From contig CANBFE010000005.1 in NCBI GenBank assembly GCA_947367855.1, positions 89,722 through 153,721 of the forward strand: DNA of 64,000 nucleotides, given 5' to 3'. Made by a program: the position numbers and the translations under genes. Shown piece after piece: positions 51,679 to 61,410 of the stretch. Source of the DNA: an uncultured Lachnospiraceae bacterium (GTDB taxonomy: Bacteria > Bacillota > Clostridia > Lachnospirales > Lachnospiraceae). Within the stretch, counting starts at the first letter, position 1. The number at the start of each line of letters is the position of its first letter. A model generated the notes under the pieces. It was given only the letters and a program-made list of their open reading frames with translations. It did no database searches and was not told the origin of the DNA.

Positions 51679-53040
51679 CTATGCAGGAGCTGCTTTTTTC
51701 CGGAAGAAACGGGACAGGCAGCCCAGGTAGAGCAGTCCCAGGGCCAGCTGGCTGGCCAGAAGTCCCCAGAGGTAGCCGGTGATACCGTAACGGGGCACTG
51801 CCAGAAAGACAAAGCCCAGACGGATCAGGAGACAGACCACGTTCATGGTAAAAATGTGTCCTGCCAGTCCCAGACCCTGCAGAATGCTGGACAGGGTGGT
51901 ATCCAGGTAGAGGAAGGGACAGATAAAGCCCAGGGTACGGATAAAGTATCCGGCCAGGGGGCTGTCAAACAGGGTGGAACCGGCCCAGTTTCCCAGAAGC
52001 ACGAAAACGCACATGCAGCCAAAGCCCATGAGACCGCAGTATTTCACGGTGCGGTAAGTGGCTTTCCGGACCGCGTCCATCCTGCCCAGGGCATAATTCT
52101 CTGAGATAATGGGCAGCAGGAGAACCGCCACTGAGCTGGTCAGCGCATTGGGAAAGAAGATAAAGGGCATGGCCATGCCCGTGAGCACGCCGTAGACGCT
52201 TAAGGCAGTCACATTGTCATAGCCGTAGAGCTTCAGCTGCGACGGTATGGAGACGGATTCGATGCTCTGTAGGAAGTTCAGCACAATACGGTTTGCCGTC
52301 AGGGGAAGAGCCATGGCAAGGATTTTTCCCAGGAGGAGACCGGTGGCGGAGGGGTCCGGCTGTTTTATGCCGGACAGAGCGCGTCCGGAGCCGTCAGGAC
52401 GGCCGGCATGGGGCCGGATGGCTGCGATGGTCATTATCATGGAGAAGAATTCCCCGACGGTAAGGCCCAGTACGGCCACGCTGATGGATGGCGTTTTTCC
52501 CAGGGACAGGATATGGCCGGATACTATGTACACGCAGCCTACCCTGGTGATCTGCTCCAGAAGCTGTGCGCCTGCGGGGATGCCCGCTTTTTTAATGCCG
52601 TAAAAGTAACCGTTGATGCAGGAATGCACTGCAGACAAAGGTACGGAGAAGGACAGGATCCGCAGCATGGAGGCAGTGCGGGGTTCCCGGAGGAGGTTCA
52701 GAGCGATGGGATCCGCAAAAAGGAACAGAACCGCATTGCACAGGAGGGACAGGGGAAGGGAAACGGCCAGTCCCAGCCACAGGGGCTTCAGGGCAGGGGT
52801 TTTTTGGGTTGCGGCCTGTTCAGCCACCAGCTTGGAGATGGCAGTCTGATATCCCGCCGCGGTGAGGGAGAAGGACAGGGAGAGAACCGGGCTTAATAGT
52901 TGGTAAATGCCCATGCCTTCCTCCCCGAAGAGGCGGGAGAGGTAGATGCGGTACAGAAAACCAATGAGCCTGGTAAGGATACCTGCGGCGGTGAGAATGA
53001 AGGTACCCACGATCAGGGGGTGCTGTTGTTTTGCTTTCAT
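51679..53040 (-). CDS. spoVB: SpoVB-like polysaccharide flippase (MOP superfamily)
   Basis: The 453-residue integral membrane protein has about 12 to 14 helices and the family start GTFILTAAGILTRLIGFLYR, with LSRLFGEEGMGIYQLLSPVL following. This is the SpoVB/MurJ-related branch of the MOP exporter superfamily, which moves lipid-linked sugars across the membrane; SpoVB in Bacillus is needed for the spore cortex. The sporulation genes nearby support that role, though a general oligosaccharide flippase is possible. It reads towards nrdR, with a hairpin between the stops. Confidence 0.88.
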   Translation of the reverse strand: MKAKQQHPLIVGTFILTAAGILTRLIGFLYRIYLSRLFGEEGMGIYQLLSPVLSLSFSLTAAGYQTAISKLVAEQAATQKTPALKPLWLGLAVSLPLSLLCNAVLFLFADPIALNLLREPRTASMLRILSFSVPLSAVHSCINGYFYGIKKAGIPAGAQLLEQITRVGCVYIVSGHILSLGKTPSISVAVLGLTVGEFFSMIMTIAAIRPHAGRPDGSGRALSGIKQPDPSATGLLLGKILAMALPLTANRIVLNFLQSIESVSIPSQLKLYGYDNVTALSVYGVLTGMAMPFIFFPNALTSSVAVLLLPIISENYALGRMDAVRKATYRTVKYCGLMGFGCMCVFVLLGNWAGSTLFDSPLAGYFIRTLGFICPFLYLDTTLSSILQGLGLAGHIFTMNVVCLLIRLGFVFLAVPRYGITGYLWGLLASQLALGLLYLGCLSRFFRKKAAPA

Positions 53041-53087
53041 GCAGTCAGAAGTCTTTCGTTTTTCCTCATTATATTCCCCCTGGGAGG

Positions 53088-53151
53088 TTGACAGAACCCT
53101 TTCACGGTGATATACTTATGCTTAATTCCTAGTTGTATGGTATGGATTAAG
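53088..53151 (+). promoter_or_regulatory. nifS promoter with a downstream inverted repeat
   Basis: TTGACA (53088-53093) and TATACT (53111-53116) are 17 bp apart. CTTAATTCC (53121-53129) and GGATTAAG (53144-53151) form an imperfect inverted repeat around the start point. It could be an operator, for instance for an Rrf2-type iron-sulfur regulator, but no such gene is in the window. Confidence 0.6.
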
Positions 53152-53219
53152 ACGCCGGACAAAAAGAGCCTGCCGGAACCATACGGGGACAGGCAGGGAA
53201 TTGGAGAGGAGATTATGTC

Positions 53220-54398
53220 ATGATATATTTGGATAACGCGGCCACCACCAGGACTGCGCCCGAGGTGTTGGAGGCCATGCTTCCCTGTTTCGGAGAGGCT
53301 TACGGAAACCCGGGCGCCATTTACTCCATGGGGGCTGCAGGGAAAAAGGCGGTTAGTCATGCAAGAAGGGCAGTGGCTTCGGTGATCGGCGCCGGACAGG
53401 AGGAGATCTATTTTACATCCGGGGGAACGGAGGCGGATAACTGGGCCTTAAAGGCTGTGGCGGAAAGCTATGGGGAGAAGGGGAAGCATATCATTACCAC
53501 CAGGATAGAGCATCATGCCATTCTCCACACCTGCCGTTACCTGGAGAAAAACGGCTTTGAGGTTACCTATCTGGATGTGGACAGGGAGGGGCTGGTGGAT
53601 CCGCAGGCTCTGAGGGCTGCCATCCGGCCGGACACGATACTTATCAGCGTCATGTTTGCAAACAATGAGATCGGAACCCTGGAACCGGTGGAGGAGATTG
53701 GTTCCATTGCCAGGGAGCGGGGGATTCTCTTTCACACGGATGCAGTCCAGGCTTTCGGCCAGGTTCCCATAGATGTGGAGAAGATGAAAATCGATATGCT
53801 CAGCGCCAGCGCCCATAAGCTCAACGGACCCAAAGGGGTGGGTATGCTCTATGTCCGCAGCGGTGTGAAAATCGGCCCCATTCTCCATGGAGGCTCCCAG
53901 GAGAGGAACCGCAGGGCCGGAACGGAGAATGTGCCCGGTATCGTGGGCTTTGGCGCGGCTGCTTCCAGGGCTGTGCGGCAGATGGAGGAAAAGGGCAGGA
54001 AGGAGCGGGAGCTGCGGGATTACCTGATTCGGAATATCGAGGAACAGATTCCTTACTGCCGGTTAAACGGGCACAGGGAGAGGCGGCTGCCGGGAAATGT
54101 AAATATTTCCTTTCGGTTTATTGAAGGAGAGTCTCTTCTGATCATGCTGGACATGAAGGGAATCTGCGCTTCCAGCGGTTCCGCCTGTACTTCCGGTTCC
54201 CTGGACCCCTCCCATGTGCTGCTGGCCCTTGGGCTGCAGCATGAGGAGGCCCACGGTTCCCTGCGGATGACGCTGTCGGAGGAAAATACCATGGAGGAAA
54301 TGGATGAGGTGGTAAAAGAGCTTAAGGCCATAGTTGCCAGGCTGCGGGAGATGTCGCCTCTGTATGAGGACTTTATCAGATCCGGTAAGAATGGGTGA
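53220..54398 (+). CDS. nifS: Cysteine desulfurase
   Basis: NifS/IscS removes sulfur from cysteine as a persulfide for iron-sulfur clusters and tRNA thiolation. The protein opens MIYLDNAATTRTAPEVLEAM. The PLP lysine is in SASAHKLNGPKGVG near residue 200, and the catalytic Cys loop is SSGSACTSGSLDPSHVL near 325. The 392 residues are normal. GGAGAGGAG precedes the ATG by 8 nt. The scaffold gene follows after 51 bp, as in the minimal clostridial nifS-nifU pair. Confidence 0.96.
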   Translation: MIYLDNAATTRTAPEVLEAMLPCFGEAYGNPGAIYSMGAAGKKAVSHARRAVASVIGAGQEEIYFTSGGTEADNWALKAVAESYGEKGKHIITTRIEHHAILHTCRYLEKNGFEVTYLDVDREGLVDPQALRAAIRPDTILISVMFANNEIGTLEPVEEIGSIARERGILFHTDAVQAFGQVPIDVEKMKIDMLSASAHKLNGPKGVGMLYVRSGVKIGPILHGGSQERNRRAGTENVPGIVGFGAAASRAVRQMEEKGRKERELRDYLIRNIEEQIPYCRLNGHRERRLPGNVNISFRFIEGESLLIMLDMKGICASSGSACTSGSLDPSHVLLALGLQHEEAHGSLRMTLSEENTMEEMDEVVKELKAIVARLREMSPLYEDFIRSGKNG

Positions 54399-54449
54399 GG
54401 ACTGGGGGAGAGCCCCGGAGAATATATGGAAATCAGGAGAGAAACGGAT

Positions 54450-54884
54450 ATGTACAGTGAAAAAGTGATGGATCATTTTCAAAATCCCAGAAACATGGGA
54501 GAGATAGACAACGCCAGTGGCGTAGGTACCGTGGGCAATGCCAGATGCGGGGATATTATGAGGATTTATCTGGATATTGACGACGACGGAAAGATCAGGG
54601 AGGCCAAATTCAAGACCTTTGGATGCGGGGCCGCAGTGGCCACCAGTTCCATGGCCACAGAGCTGGTAAAGGGAAAGACTGTGCAGGAAGCCCTGAAAGT
54701 AACCAACAAAGCGGTTATGGAGGCCCTGGACGGGCTTCCTCCGGTAAAGGTGCACTGTTCCCTGCTGGCCCAGGAAGCCATTCACGCGGCCCTCTGGGAC
54801 TATGCGGAGAAACAGGGAATCATAATCGAGGGATTGGAGAAACCCAGGGCAGATATTCATGAGGGAGAAGAAGAGACTGTCTGA
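54450..54884 (+). CDS. nifU: Iron-sulfur cluster scaffold protein NifU/IscU
   Basis: The scaffold on which NifS builds iron-sulfur clusters. MYSEKVMDHFQNPRNMGEI opens the protein, and the three ligand Cys are in GNARCGDIMR, FGCGAAVATSS and VHCSLLAQEAI, with the Asp of the usual CGD motif kept. Only the N-terminal IscU-like domain is present (144 residues). ATG 54450 was chosen over 54426 because AGGAGAG sits 8 nt before it and homology starts there. The next genes form a different functional unit. Confidence 0.95.
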   Translation: MYSEKVMDHFQNPRNMGEIDNASGVGTVGNARCGDIMRIYLDIDDDGKIREAKFKTFGCGAAVATSSMATELVKGKTVQEALKVTNKAVMEALDGLPPVKVHCSLLAQEAIHAALWDYAEKQGIIIEGLEKPRADIHEGEEETV

Positions 54885-54938
54885 GGGGCAGTCCGTATGA
54901 AATCCCGGAGAGGAATGCGGGAGGGAAGAGGTGGGAAC

Positions 54939-55640
54939 ATGAACAGCGGGGCAGGAATTGAGGGAAAATACAGGCTGCTTCTGGTAGAAGACGATGCTGT
55001 AATAGCAGGGGAAATTAAGCTGCATCTGGAAAAATGGGGGTATGAGGTGCGCTGCGTGGAGGACTTCGGCAATGTGCTGGCGGAGTTTGCAGCCTGTTCC
55101 CCCCATCTGGTGCTTATGGACATAGGCCTTCCCTTTTTCAATGGCTATTACTGGTGTGCACAGATTCGCCAGATTTCCCAGGTGCCTGTCATCTTTGTCT
55201 CCTCTGCAGGGGACAACATGAACATCGTCATGGCGGTAAACATGGGGGGAGATGACTTTGTGGCGAAGCCCTTTGAACCCGAAGTGCTCTCGGCCAAGGT
55301 GCAGGCCATGCTGAGACGGACCTATGCCTTCAGAGGGCAGACCAATGTGATGGAATGGGGCGGGCTGATTCTGAACCTGACGGACGCTTCCCTTCTGGTG
55401 GAGGGGCAGAAACTGGATCTGACCAAAAACGAATTCCGGATTCTTCAGCTCCTCTTTGAGAATGCAGGCAGGACTGTATCCAGGGAGTCAATCATGAAGC
55501 GGCTGTGGGACAATGACTGCTTTGTGGATGACAATACCCTTACCGTCAATATGACCAGACTCCGCAAAAAACTGGAGGCAGCCGGGGCAGGGCCGCTGAT
55601 TCATACAAAAAAAGGGATTGGATACCTTATCGGGGAGTAA
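54939..55640 (+). CDS. OmpR/PhoB-family response regulator (BceR-like)
   Basis: The receiver domain (residues 9-125) contains LLLVEDDAVIAGEIKLHLEK with the acidic pocket, VLMDIGLPFFNGYYWC with the phosphorylated Asp, and VAKPFEPEVL with the conserved Lys. The C-terminal winged helix has LTKNEFRILQLLFENAGRTV and TVNMTRLRKKLE. LMDIGLPFFNGYYWC and the overall length match BceR-type regulators of antimicrobial-peptide resistance. ATG 54939 follows GAGGTGGG; the GTG-side extension is unconserved. The kinase gene is 18 bp downstream. Confidence 0.92.
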   Translation: MNSGAGIEGKYRLLLVEDDAVIAGEIKLHLEKWGYEVRCVEDFGNVLAEFAACSPHLVLMDIGLPFFNGYYWCAQIRQISQVPVIFVSSAGDNMNIVMAVNMGGDDFVAKPFEPEVLSAKVQAMLRRTYAFRGQTNVMEWGGLILNLTDASLLVEGQKLDLTKNEFRILQLLFENAGRTVSRESIMKRLWDNDCFVDDNTLTVNMTRLRKKLEAAGAGPLIHTKKGIGYLIGE

Positions 55641-55658
55641 GGCCGGAAGGAGGCGGAA

Positions 55659-56717
55659 ATGAGATTGTGGATTCGCTTTTTCAGGGAAAAAAAGATTGCG
55701 GCTGCGCTGTATTTCGTGACGGTTTTTCTGTTTTTCTTCGTGGGAAGCCTGTACCACATGGAGAATCTGGAAAAGCTTCTGTATGCCATGGTGCTTACCC
55801 TGGCTGTCTGGGCAGCCGCGGGCTTACTGGAGGGGATGAAGTATGTCCGTAAGAGCAGGCAGCTAGAAGCTTTTTTCCGGCATTTTGAGCAGTCCGGCGA
55901 AGTTCTTTTCACAGACGGGGAGATGGCGCTGAACTCCCTGGCAGGTTCTGTGGAGTCCGCAGAGAGCTATCAGGACGCCCTGGTATTTTTTCTGACAGCG
56001 CTCAGCGGCAGAATGGAAAGGGAGAGGACAGCGTGGGAAGAGAAGGCTGCGGAATGTGGGGACTATTATCTGATGTGGACACACCAGATCAAGACGCCCA
56101 TCTCGGCCATGAAGCTTCTGCTGAACCATCCGGGGCTTTCGGAGAGGAACGGTTTCCTGCTGCGGGAGGAGCTGTTTAAGATCGAACAGTATGTGGACAT
56201 GGTACTGGCTTTTCAGCGCCTGGAGAGTATTTCCTCGGATCTGGTGCTGCAGGAGCATGATCTGGGCCGTCTGGTCAGGCAGGCGGTGAAGAAATTCTCC
56301 ATTCTGTTTATCAACAAGGGGCTGAAACTGGAACTGAAGGAACTGGATTACAGGATTGTCACGGATGAAAAGTGGTTTGTCTTCTGCCTGGAACAGCTGC
56401 TGTCCAACAGCATTAAGTATACGCCCAGGGGTGGGATTACCATAGTGGCGGAAGGGGATGAGGAGAAAGTGGTATTCTGTCTGGAGGATACCGGAATCGG
56501 AATCCGGGAGGAGGATCTGCCCCGTATCTTTGAGAGAGGCTTTACGGGATATAACGGCAGGCTGGAGAAGCGTTCCACAGGAATCGGTCTCTATCTGTGC
56601 AGGAGGGTGTACACGCAGCTTGGGATCACGGTAGAGGTGGAAAGCCGGGACGGGCAGGGAACCAGAGTGACACTGGGGATTCCCGTACCGGGGAAGGAAG
56701 ACAGGTACAAAGAATAG
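55659..56717 (+). CDS. Intramembrane-sensing histidine kinase (BceS-like)
   Basis: The 352-residue kinase has two N-terminal helices with almost no external loop (LYFVTVFLFFFVGSLYHM and AMVLTLAVWAAAGLLEG), the mark of intramembrane-sensing kinases. The phospho-acceptor box is WTHQIKTPISAMKLLL near residue 150. ATP-binding N, G1 and G2 boxes are EQLLSNSIKYTPRGGI, CLEDTGIGIREEDL and STGIGLYLC. BceS-type kinases normally need a BceAB transporter as sensor. No such transporter with its large permease is in the window, although an ABC exporter pair lies 1 kb downstream. Confidence 0.93.
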   Translation: MRLWIRFFREKKIAAALYFVTVFLFFFVGSLYHMENLEKLLYAMVLTLAVWAAAGLLEGMKYVRKSRQLEAFFRHFEQSGEVLFTDGEMALNSLAGSVESAESYQDALVFFLTALSGRMERERTAWEEKAAECGDYYLMWTHQIKTPISAMKLLLNHPGLSERNGFLLREELFKIEQYVDMVLAFQRLESISSDLVLQEHDLGRLVRQAVKKFSILFINKGLKLELKELDYRIVTDEKWFVFCLEQLLSNSIKYTPRGGITIVAEGDEEKVVFCLEDTGIGIREEDLPRIFERGFTGYNGRLEKRSTGIGLYLCRRVYTQLGITVEVESRDGQGTRVTLGIPVPGKEDRYKE

Positions 56718-56728
56718 GGGGCGGGAAA

Positions 56729-57511
56729 TTGGTATACAGTGTGGTGTTAAATCGTTTTACGGAGATGAGCAGAAGGATCCTGGGAGAAAACCTGACAGGA
56801 GTATACCTCCACGGGTCGGCGGTCATGGGATGCTTTCATCCCACGGCCAGTGACCTGGATTTAGTGGTGGTAGTGGAAGGGGAGATCCGGCGCAGGGATA
56901 AGCGGGCCTTCATGGCGGAGGTTGCGGCGCTGAATGAGGAGACGTCTGCGATTGAGATGAGCATTGTCAGGCGGCGGTTCTGCAGGCCTTTTGTCTATCC
57001 CACGCCCTTTGAGCTGCATTTTTCTCCGGTCCATCTGAAATGGTACAGGGATAATCCGGAGGAATATGTGGAGAAAATGCAGGGCACAGACAGGGATCTG
57101 GCCGCTCATTTTACTATTCTGAAAAAATACGGCGCTGTGCTTTACGGGGAGCCTGTGGAAGCCGTTTTTGGAGAGGTTCCCGCAGATGCATACAGGGACA
57201 GCATCTGCAGGGATGTGGCGGAGGCCGCCGAAACCATTTTTACGGATCCGGTGTATACCATATTAAACCAGTGCCGGGTGCTGGCGTATCTGAGGCAGGG
57301 GCTGATTCTGTCCAAAAAGGGAGGAGGGGAATGGGGTCTTGGAAACCTTCCGGAACGGTTCCATGTTCTGCTCCGCAGGGCCCTGCAGTGTTACGGGACA
57401 GGGACCGGCATGACAGTGGACAGGGAGGAAGGGGCGGAGTTTGCTGCCTATATGACGGAGCAGATCTGCCAAAGCCCGCCGCAGGAAGGCTGTGGGGACG
57501 GGGGTTTTTGA
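56729..57511 (+). CDS. Aminoglycoside nucleotidyltransferase-like protein (ANT(3'')/ANT(9) type, DUF4111)
   Basis: Residues 20-50 carry the nucleotidyltransferase signature GVYLHGSAVMGCFHPTASDL, followed by D with GS and DxD metal ligands. The C-terminal DUF4111-type region includes PVYTILNQCRVLAYLRQGLI and SKKGGGEWGLGNLP, as in AadA-like adenylyltransferases. About 260 residues. Such enzymes adenylylate spectinomycin or streptomycin, but many chromosomal homologues have no proven resistance role, so the substrate is uncertain. TTG 56729 follows AGGGGGCGGG; GTG 56741 is an alternative. It directly follows the kinase gene. Confidence 0.85.
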   Translation: MVYSVVLNRFTEMSRRILGENLTGVYLHGSAVMGCFHPTASDLDLVVVVEGEIRRRDKRAFMAEVAALNEETSAIEMSIVRRRFCRPFVYPTPFELHFSPVHLKWYRDNPEEYVEKMQGTDRDLAAHFTILKKYGAVLYGEPVEAVFGEVPADAYRDSICRDVAEAAETIFTDPVYTILNQCRVLAYLRQGLILSKKGGGEWGLGNLPERFHVLLRRALQCYGTGTGMTVDREEGAEFAAYMTEQICQSPPQEGCGDGGF

Positions 57512-57646
57512 GGTGAAATTTTCTCATGCTCTTTACAGTCACATTCCTCCATGCTAAAATATTTCCAGGCAGAGGAACGGAAACAATGAGGGGGATTTCC
57601 GGAGCTGCCTATAAAAAGCCCGTAGGATGGGCAGGAGGGTATGTAC

Positions 57647-59494
57647 ATGAAGAGACTGATGAAGTATCTGGGCGATTACAAGAAGGAATCTGTTCTGGCG
57701 CCGCTTTTTAAGCTGTTGGAAGCCTTTTTTGAACTGATGGTTCCTCTTGTAATGGCAAGCATCATTGACAGGGGAATCGCGGATTCCGACATGGGCTACA
57801 TCGGCAGGATGGGGCTGTGTCTGCTGGCGTTGGCTGTGGTGGGGCTGGTTTCCTCTATCACGGCTCAGTTTTTTGCGGCAAAGGCGGCCGTGGGATTTTC
57901 TGCCAGACTGAGGCAGGCGCTGTTTGACCACATTCAGGGACTGAATTTTACAAATATTGACAAGGCAGGGACATCCACAATGATCACCCGGATGACCAGC
58001 GACGTGAATCAGATTCAGTCCGGAGTGAATCTGGTGCTGCGGCTGTTCCTGCGTTCTCCCATCATTGTTTTCGGAGCCATGATCATGGCGTTTACCATTG
58101 ACGTAAAGAGTGCGTTGGTTTTTGTAGTTGCCATTCCCCTGTTGGCCATTGTGGTCTTTGGCATTATGGTATGGACCATGCCCTTATATAAGAAGGTACA
58201 GGCCAATCTGGACAGAGTGCTTGGCATTACAAGGGAAAACCTCACAGGAGTCCGGGTTATCCGGGCTTTCCATCAGGAGGAAGTGGAGGAAGGGCGTTTC
58301 CGGGGATTTACCAAGGCCCTGGCGGACAGTCAGATCTTTGTGGGGAAGATCAGTGCAGTCATGAATCCTGTTACCTACATCATAGTCAACGGCGCTGTCA
58401 TTGTGCTGATTTATATCGGAGCCGTCCAGGTGAATGTGGGAAATCTGACCCAGGGCGAAGTGGTGGCCATTATCAATTACATGTCCCAGATTCTGGTGGA
58501 GTTGGTGAAGCTGGCCAATCTGATTATTACCGTCACCAAGGCTTTGGCCTGTGCTGACCGTGTGGCCGGCGTATTTGAGATCAGCAATCAGGAGCGGAGT
58601 GCAGAGTGTCATACTGCAGGGGAAATGCAGGGGGAAAGGAATGTGCCTTTCCTTGAGTTTGATCATGTCTCCCTGACCTATGAGGGAGCTGGCGCAGAAA
58701 CACTTCATAATATTAATTTTTCCGTAAACAGAGGGGAGACCGTGGGCGTTATCGGCGGCACGGGTTCCGGCAAGTCTTCCCTGGTGAACCTGATTCCGGG
58801 TTTTTATCCGGTGACGGGCGGGGCGCTGCGTCTGGAGGGCAGGGATATCCGTCAGATGCCGGAGGAGGAGCTGCGGGGCCTGGTGGGCATGGTGCCCCAG
58901 AAAGCAGTGCTTTTCAAGGGAACCATCCGCAGCAATCTGCAGTGGGGCAAACCGGACGCCACGGAGGAAGAGATGTGGCAGGCTTTGGACACTGCCCAGG
59001 CCAGGGAAGTGGTGGAAGGAAAGGAGAGCGCTCCGGGGAAGAAGGACGGTCTGGACGCTGCAGTTGCCCAGAACGGCAAGAACCTCTCAGGGGGCCAGCG
59101 GCAGCGCCTGACCATTGCCAGGGCTCTGGTGCGGAAGCCGCAGATTCTCATTCTGGACGACAGCGCCTCTGCCCTGGATTACGCCACGGATGCAAAACTG
59201 CGGACTGCCATCCGGGGACTGGAGGGCGGAACCACTACCTTTATTGTTTCCCAGAGGGCATCCTCCATCAGGCATGCGGATAAAATCATTGTACTGGATG
59301 ACGGGGAGATGGCGGGCATCGGAACCCATGAGGAACTTTTGCAGAATTGTGATGTATACAGGGAGATTTATTTCTCCCAGTATCCGGAGGAAAGACTGAA
59401 GGCTGCAGGAGCGGAAAATGTCTCCCGGGCGGATGCCTGCGGGTACGGGAACCACAGAACAGAGGAAGGGGGCGAAAGCCATGGCATCAGATAA
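57647..59494 (+). CDS. ABC exporter half-transporter (permease-ATPase), first subunit
   Basis: An ABC transmembrane region with six helices covers residues 1-310 and an ATP-binding domain covers 345-585. Walker A is GGTGSGKSSLVN, the Q-loop GMVPQKAVLFKG, the signature LSGGQRQRLTIARAL and Walker B ILILDDSASALD. The residue after Walker B is Asp-Ser rather than Asp-Glu, so this site may be catalytically weak, as often in one half of a heterodimeric exporter. ATG 57647 is 7 nt after AGGAGGG. Its stop overlaps the partner gene by 14 bp. Substrates may be drugs or peptides. Confidence 0.93.
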   Translation: MKRLMKYLGDYKKESVLAPLFKLLEAFFELMVPLVMASIIDRGIADSDMGYIGRMGLCLLALAVVGLVSSITAQFFAAKAAVGFSARLRQALFDHIQGLNFTNIDKAGTSTMITRMTSDVNQIQSGVNLVLRLFLRSPIIVFGAMIMAFTIDVKSALVFVVAIPLLAIVVFGIMVWTMPLYKKVQANLDRVLGITRENLTGVRVIRAFHQEEVEEGRFRGFTKALADSQIFVGKISAVMNPVTYIIVNGAVIVLIYIGAVQVNVGNLTQGEVVAIINYMSQILVELVKLANLIITVTKALACADRVAGVFEISNQERSAECHTAGEMQGERNVPFLEFDHVSLTYEGAGAETLHNINFSVNRGETVGVIGGTGSGKSSLVNLIPGFYPVTGGALRLEGRDIRQMPEEELRGLVGMVPQKAVLFKGTIRSNLQWGKPDATEEEMWQALDTAQAREVVEGKESAPGKKDGLDAAVAQNGKNLSGGQRQRLTIARALVRKPQILILDDSASALDYATDAKLRTAIRGLEGGTTTFIVSQRASSIRHADKIIVLDDGEMAGIGTHEELLQNCDVYREIYFSQYPEERLKAAGAENVSRADACGYGNHRTEEGGESHGIR

Positions 59495-61256
59495 GGAACA
59501 GAAAAAAGGAAAGGGCCGCTCGGGCCAGATGGCGGCCCTTGGGCAGGTAATGAACTATATTCGCAGATACTGGCTGATGGTAGGCTTTTCCCTGGTACTG
59601 GCAGCAGTGACCGTAGTGCTCACTCTCTATGTGCCCATACTGACAGGAGATGCGGTGGACCTGCTTCTGGGAGAAGGGGCAGTGGCTTTTCCTGCGGTCT
59701 TTTCCATCATGAAGAAAATCGGCATTGCTGTGGCTGTGACGGCTCTGGCCCAGTGGGTGATGAATACCTGCAATAACCACATCACCTACCATGTGGTGAA
59801 GGACATCCGGGAGGATGCTTTTGAAAAACTGGAGAAGCTTCCGCTGAAATACCTGGATGCGCATGCCTACGGAGATATAGTCAGCCGGGTGGTGGCGGAT
59901 GTGGATACCTTTGCGGACGGTCTGCTCATGGGCTTTACCCAGCTGTTTACGGGAGTGCTGACCATTTTGGGCACCTTGATTTTCATGATGATCACCAATG
60001 TGCCCATCGCCCTGGTGGTGGTGTGCATTACGCCGGTGTCCTTTCTGGTGGCCCGGTTTATTGCCACCCGGACTTACTCCATGTTCAAGCTCCAGTCGGA
60101 GATTCGGGGAGAGCAGACCTCTTTAATCGAGGAGACCATCGGAAACCAGAAGATCGTGAAGACCTTTTCCAGGGAGGAAGCGGTGAAAGCGCAGTTTGGG
60201 GAGATCAACGGCAGGCTCCAGGGCTGTTCCCTGCAGGCAATCTTTTTCTCCTCCATCACCAATCCGGCTACCAGGTTTGTCAACAGCCTGGTGTATGCGG
60301 GGGTTGGGATTTTCGGCGCTTTTGTAGCCATCCGGGGAGGTATCAGCGTAGGGCGTCTGTCCTGTTTCCTGAGCTATGCCAATCAGTATACCAAGCCCTT
60401 CAATGAGATTTCGGGCGTGGTGACGGAGCTGCAGAATGCCCTGGCCTGCGCTGCCAGAATTTTCCAGCTCATAGATGAGGAGCCCCAGGTGCCGGATGCG
60501 GAGGACGCCAGGGCGCTGACGGATGCCCGGGGCAATGTGGCCCTGGAAAATGTGTATTTCAGTTATGTGCCCGACAGGAAGCTGATCGAAAACTTCAATC
60601 TGACGGTAAAACCCGGACAGAGAGTGGCCATTGTGGGTCCTACAGGATGCGGAAAGACAACGGTGATCAATCTGCTCATGCGCTTCTATGACGTGGACAG
60701 CGGGAAAATTCTGGTTGACGGTACGGATATACGGGATTATACAAGGGGAAGTCTGCGCACCAGCTATGGCATGGTGCTTCAGGAGACCTGGCTGCGCAGC
60801 GGCACCATTCGGGATAATATCCGCATGGGCAGGCAGGAGGCCACGGAGGAAGAGGTGGTGCAGGCTGCAAAAGCGGCTCATGCGCACAGCTTTATCAAGC
60901 GGCTTCCCAATGGCTATGACACAGTTATCACAGAGGACGGAGGCAGTCTGTCCCAGGGGCAGAAGCAGCTGCTGTGCATTGCCAGGGTGATGCTGTGCCT
61001 GCCGCCCATGCTGATTCTGGACGAGGCCACATCCTCCATTGATACCCGCACGGAAATGCGGATACAGAACGCCTTTGCCAGAATGATGGAGGGCAGGACC
61101 AGTTTTATCGTGGCCCACAGACTGTCTACCATCCAGGAGGCGGATATTATTCTGGTGATGAAGGACGGAAATATTATTGAACAGGGGAACCACCGGACAT
61201 TGCTGGAGAAAAAGGGCTTTTATTCCACGCTGTACCACTCTCAGTTTGAAGGATGA
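59481..61256 (+). CDS. ABC exporter half-transporter (permease-ATPase), second subunit
   Basis: This is the 591-residue partner of the previous protein. Six helices (YWLMVGFSLVLAAVTVVLTL first) precede the ATP-binding domain with Walker A VGPTGCGKTTVINLL, signature LSQGQKQLLCIARVML and Walker B MLILDEATSSID, which has the catalytic Glu. The site-complete subunit paired with a degenerate one is the rule for heterodimeric LmrCD/BmrCD-like multidrug exporters. ATG 59481 was chosen because the upstream frame from 59418 lies within the first subunit gene. Confidence 0.93.
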   Translation: MASDKEQKKGKGRSGQMAALGQVMNYIRRYWLMVGFSLVLAAVTVVLTLYVPILTGDAVDLLLGEGAVAFPAVFSIMKKIGIAVAVTALAQWVMNTCNNHITYHVVKDIREDAFEKLEKLPLKYLDAHAYGDIVSRVVADVDTFADGLLMGFTQLFTGVLTILGTLIFMMITNVPIALVVVCITPVSFLVARFIATRTYSMFKLQSEIRGEQTSLIEETIGNQKIVKTFSREEAVKAQFGEINGRLQGCSLQAIFFSSITNPATRFVNSLVYAGVGIFGAFVAIRGGISVGRLSCFLSYANQYTKPFNEISGVVTELQNALACAARIFQLIDEEPQVPDAEDARALTDARGNVALENVYFSYVPDRKLIENFNLTVKPGQRVAIVGPTGCGKTTVINLLMRFYDVDSGKILVDGTDIRDYTRGSLRTSYGMVLQETWLRSGTIRDNIRMGRQEATEEEVVQAAKAAHAHSFIKRLPNGYDTVITEDGGSLSQGQKQLLCIARVMLCLPPMLILDEATSSIDTRTEMRIQNAFARMMEGRTSFIVAHRLSTIQEADIILVMKDGNIIEQGNHRTLLEKKGFYSTLYHSQFEG

Positions 61257-61410
61257 AAACCTTTATGTCATGAAACGGCGGATATCATGCGCCAACGGTT
61301 CACATCCTGCTTAAGAACAGGGGGAAATGAACCGATATATACCATAAATGCGGATAGAAACCAAGAAGCTGTGGAGGGTTGAATCCGGAAGAAAGGGCAG
61401 GAGGATTAAC

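Noticed and set aside
53117..53219. T-box or cysteine riboswitch before nifS
   Set aside because: No T-box AGGGUGG core and no terminator stem with T-run were found, only a short inverted repeat.
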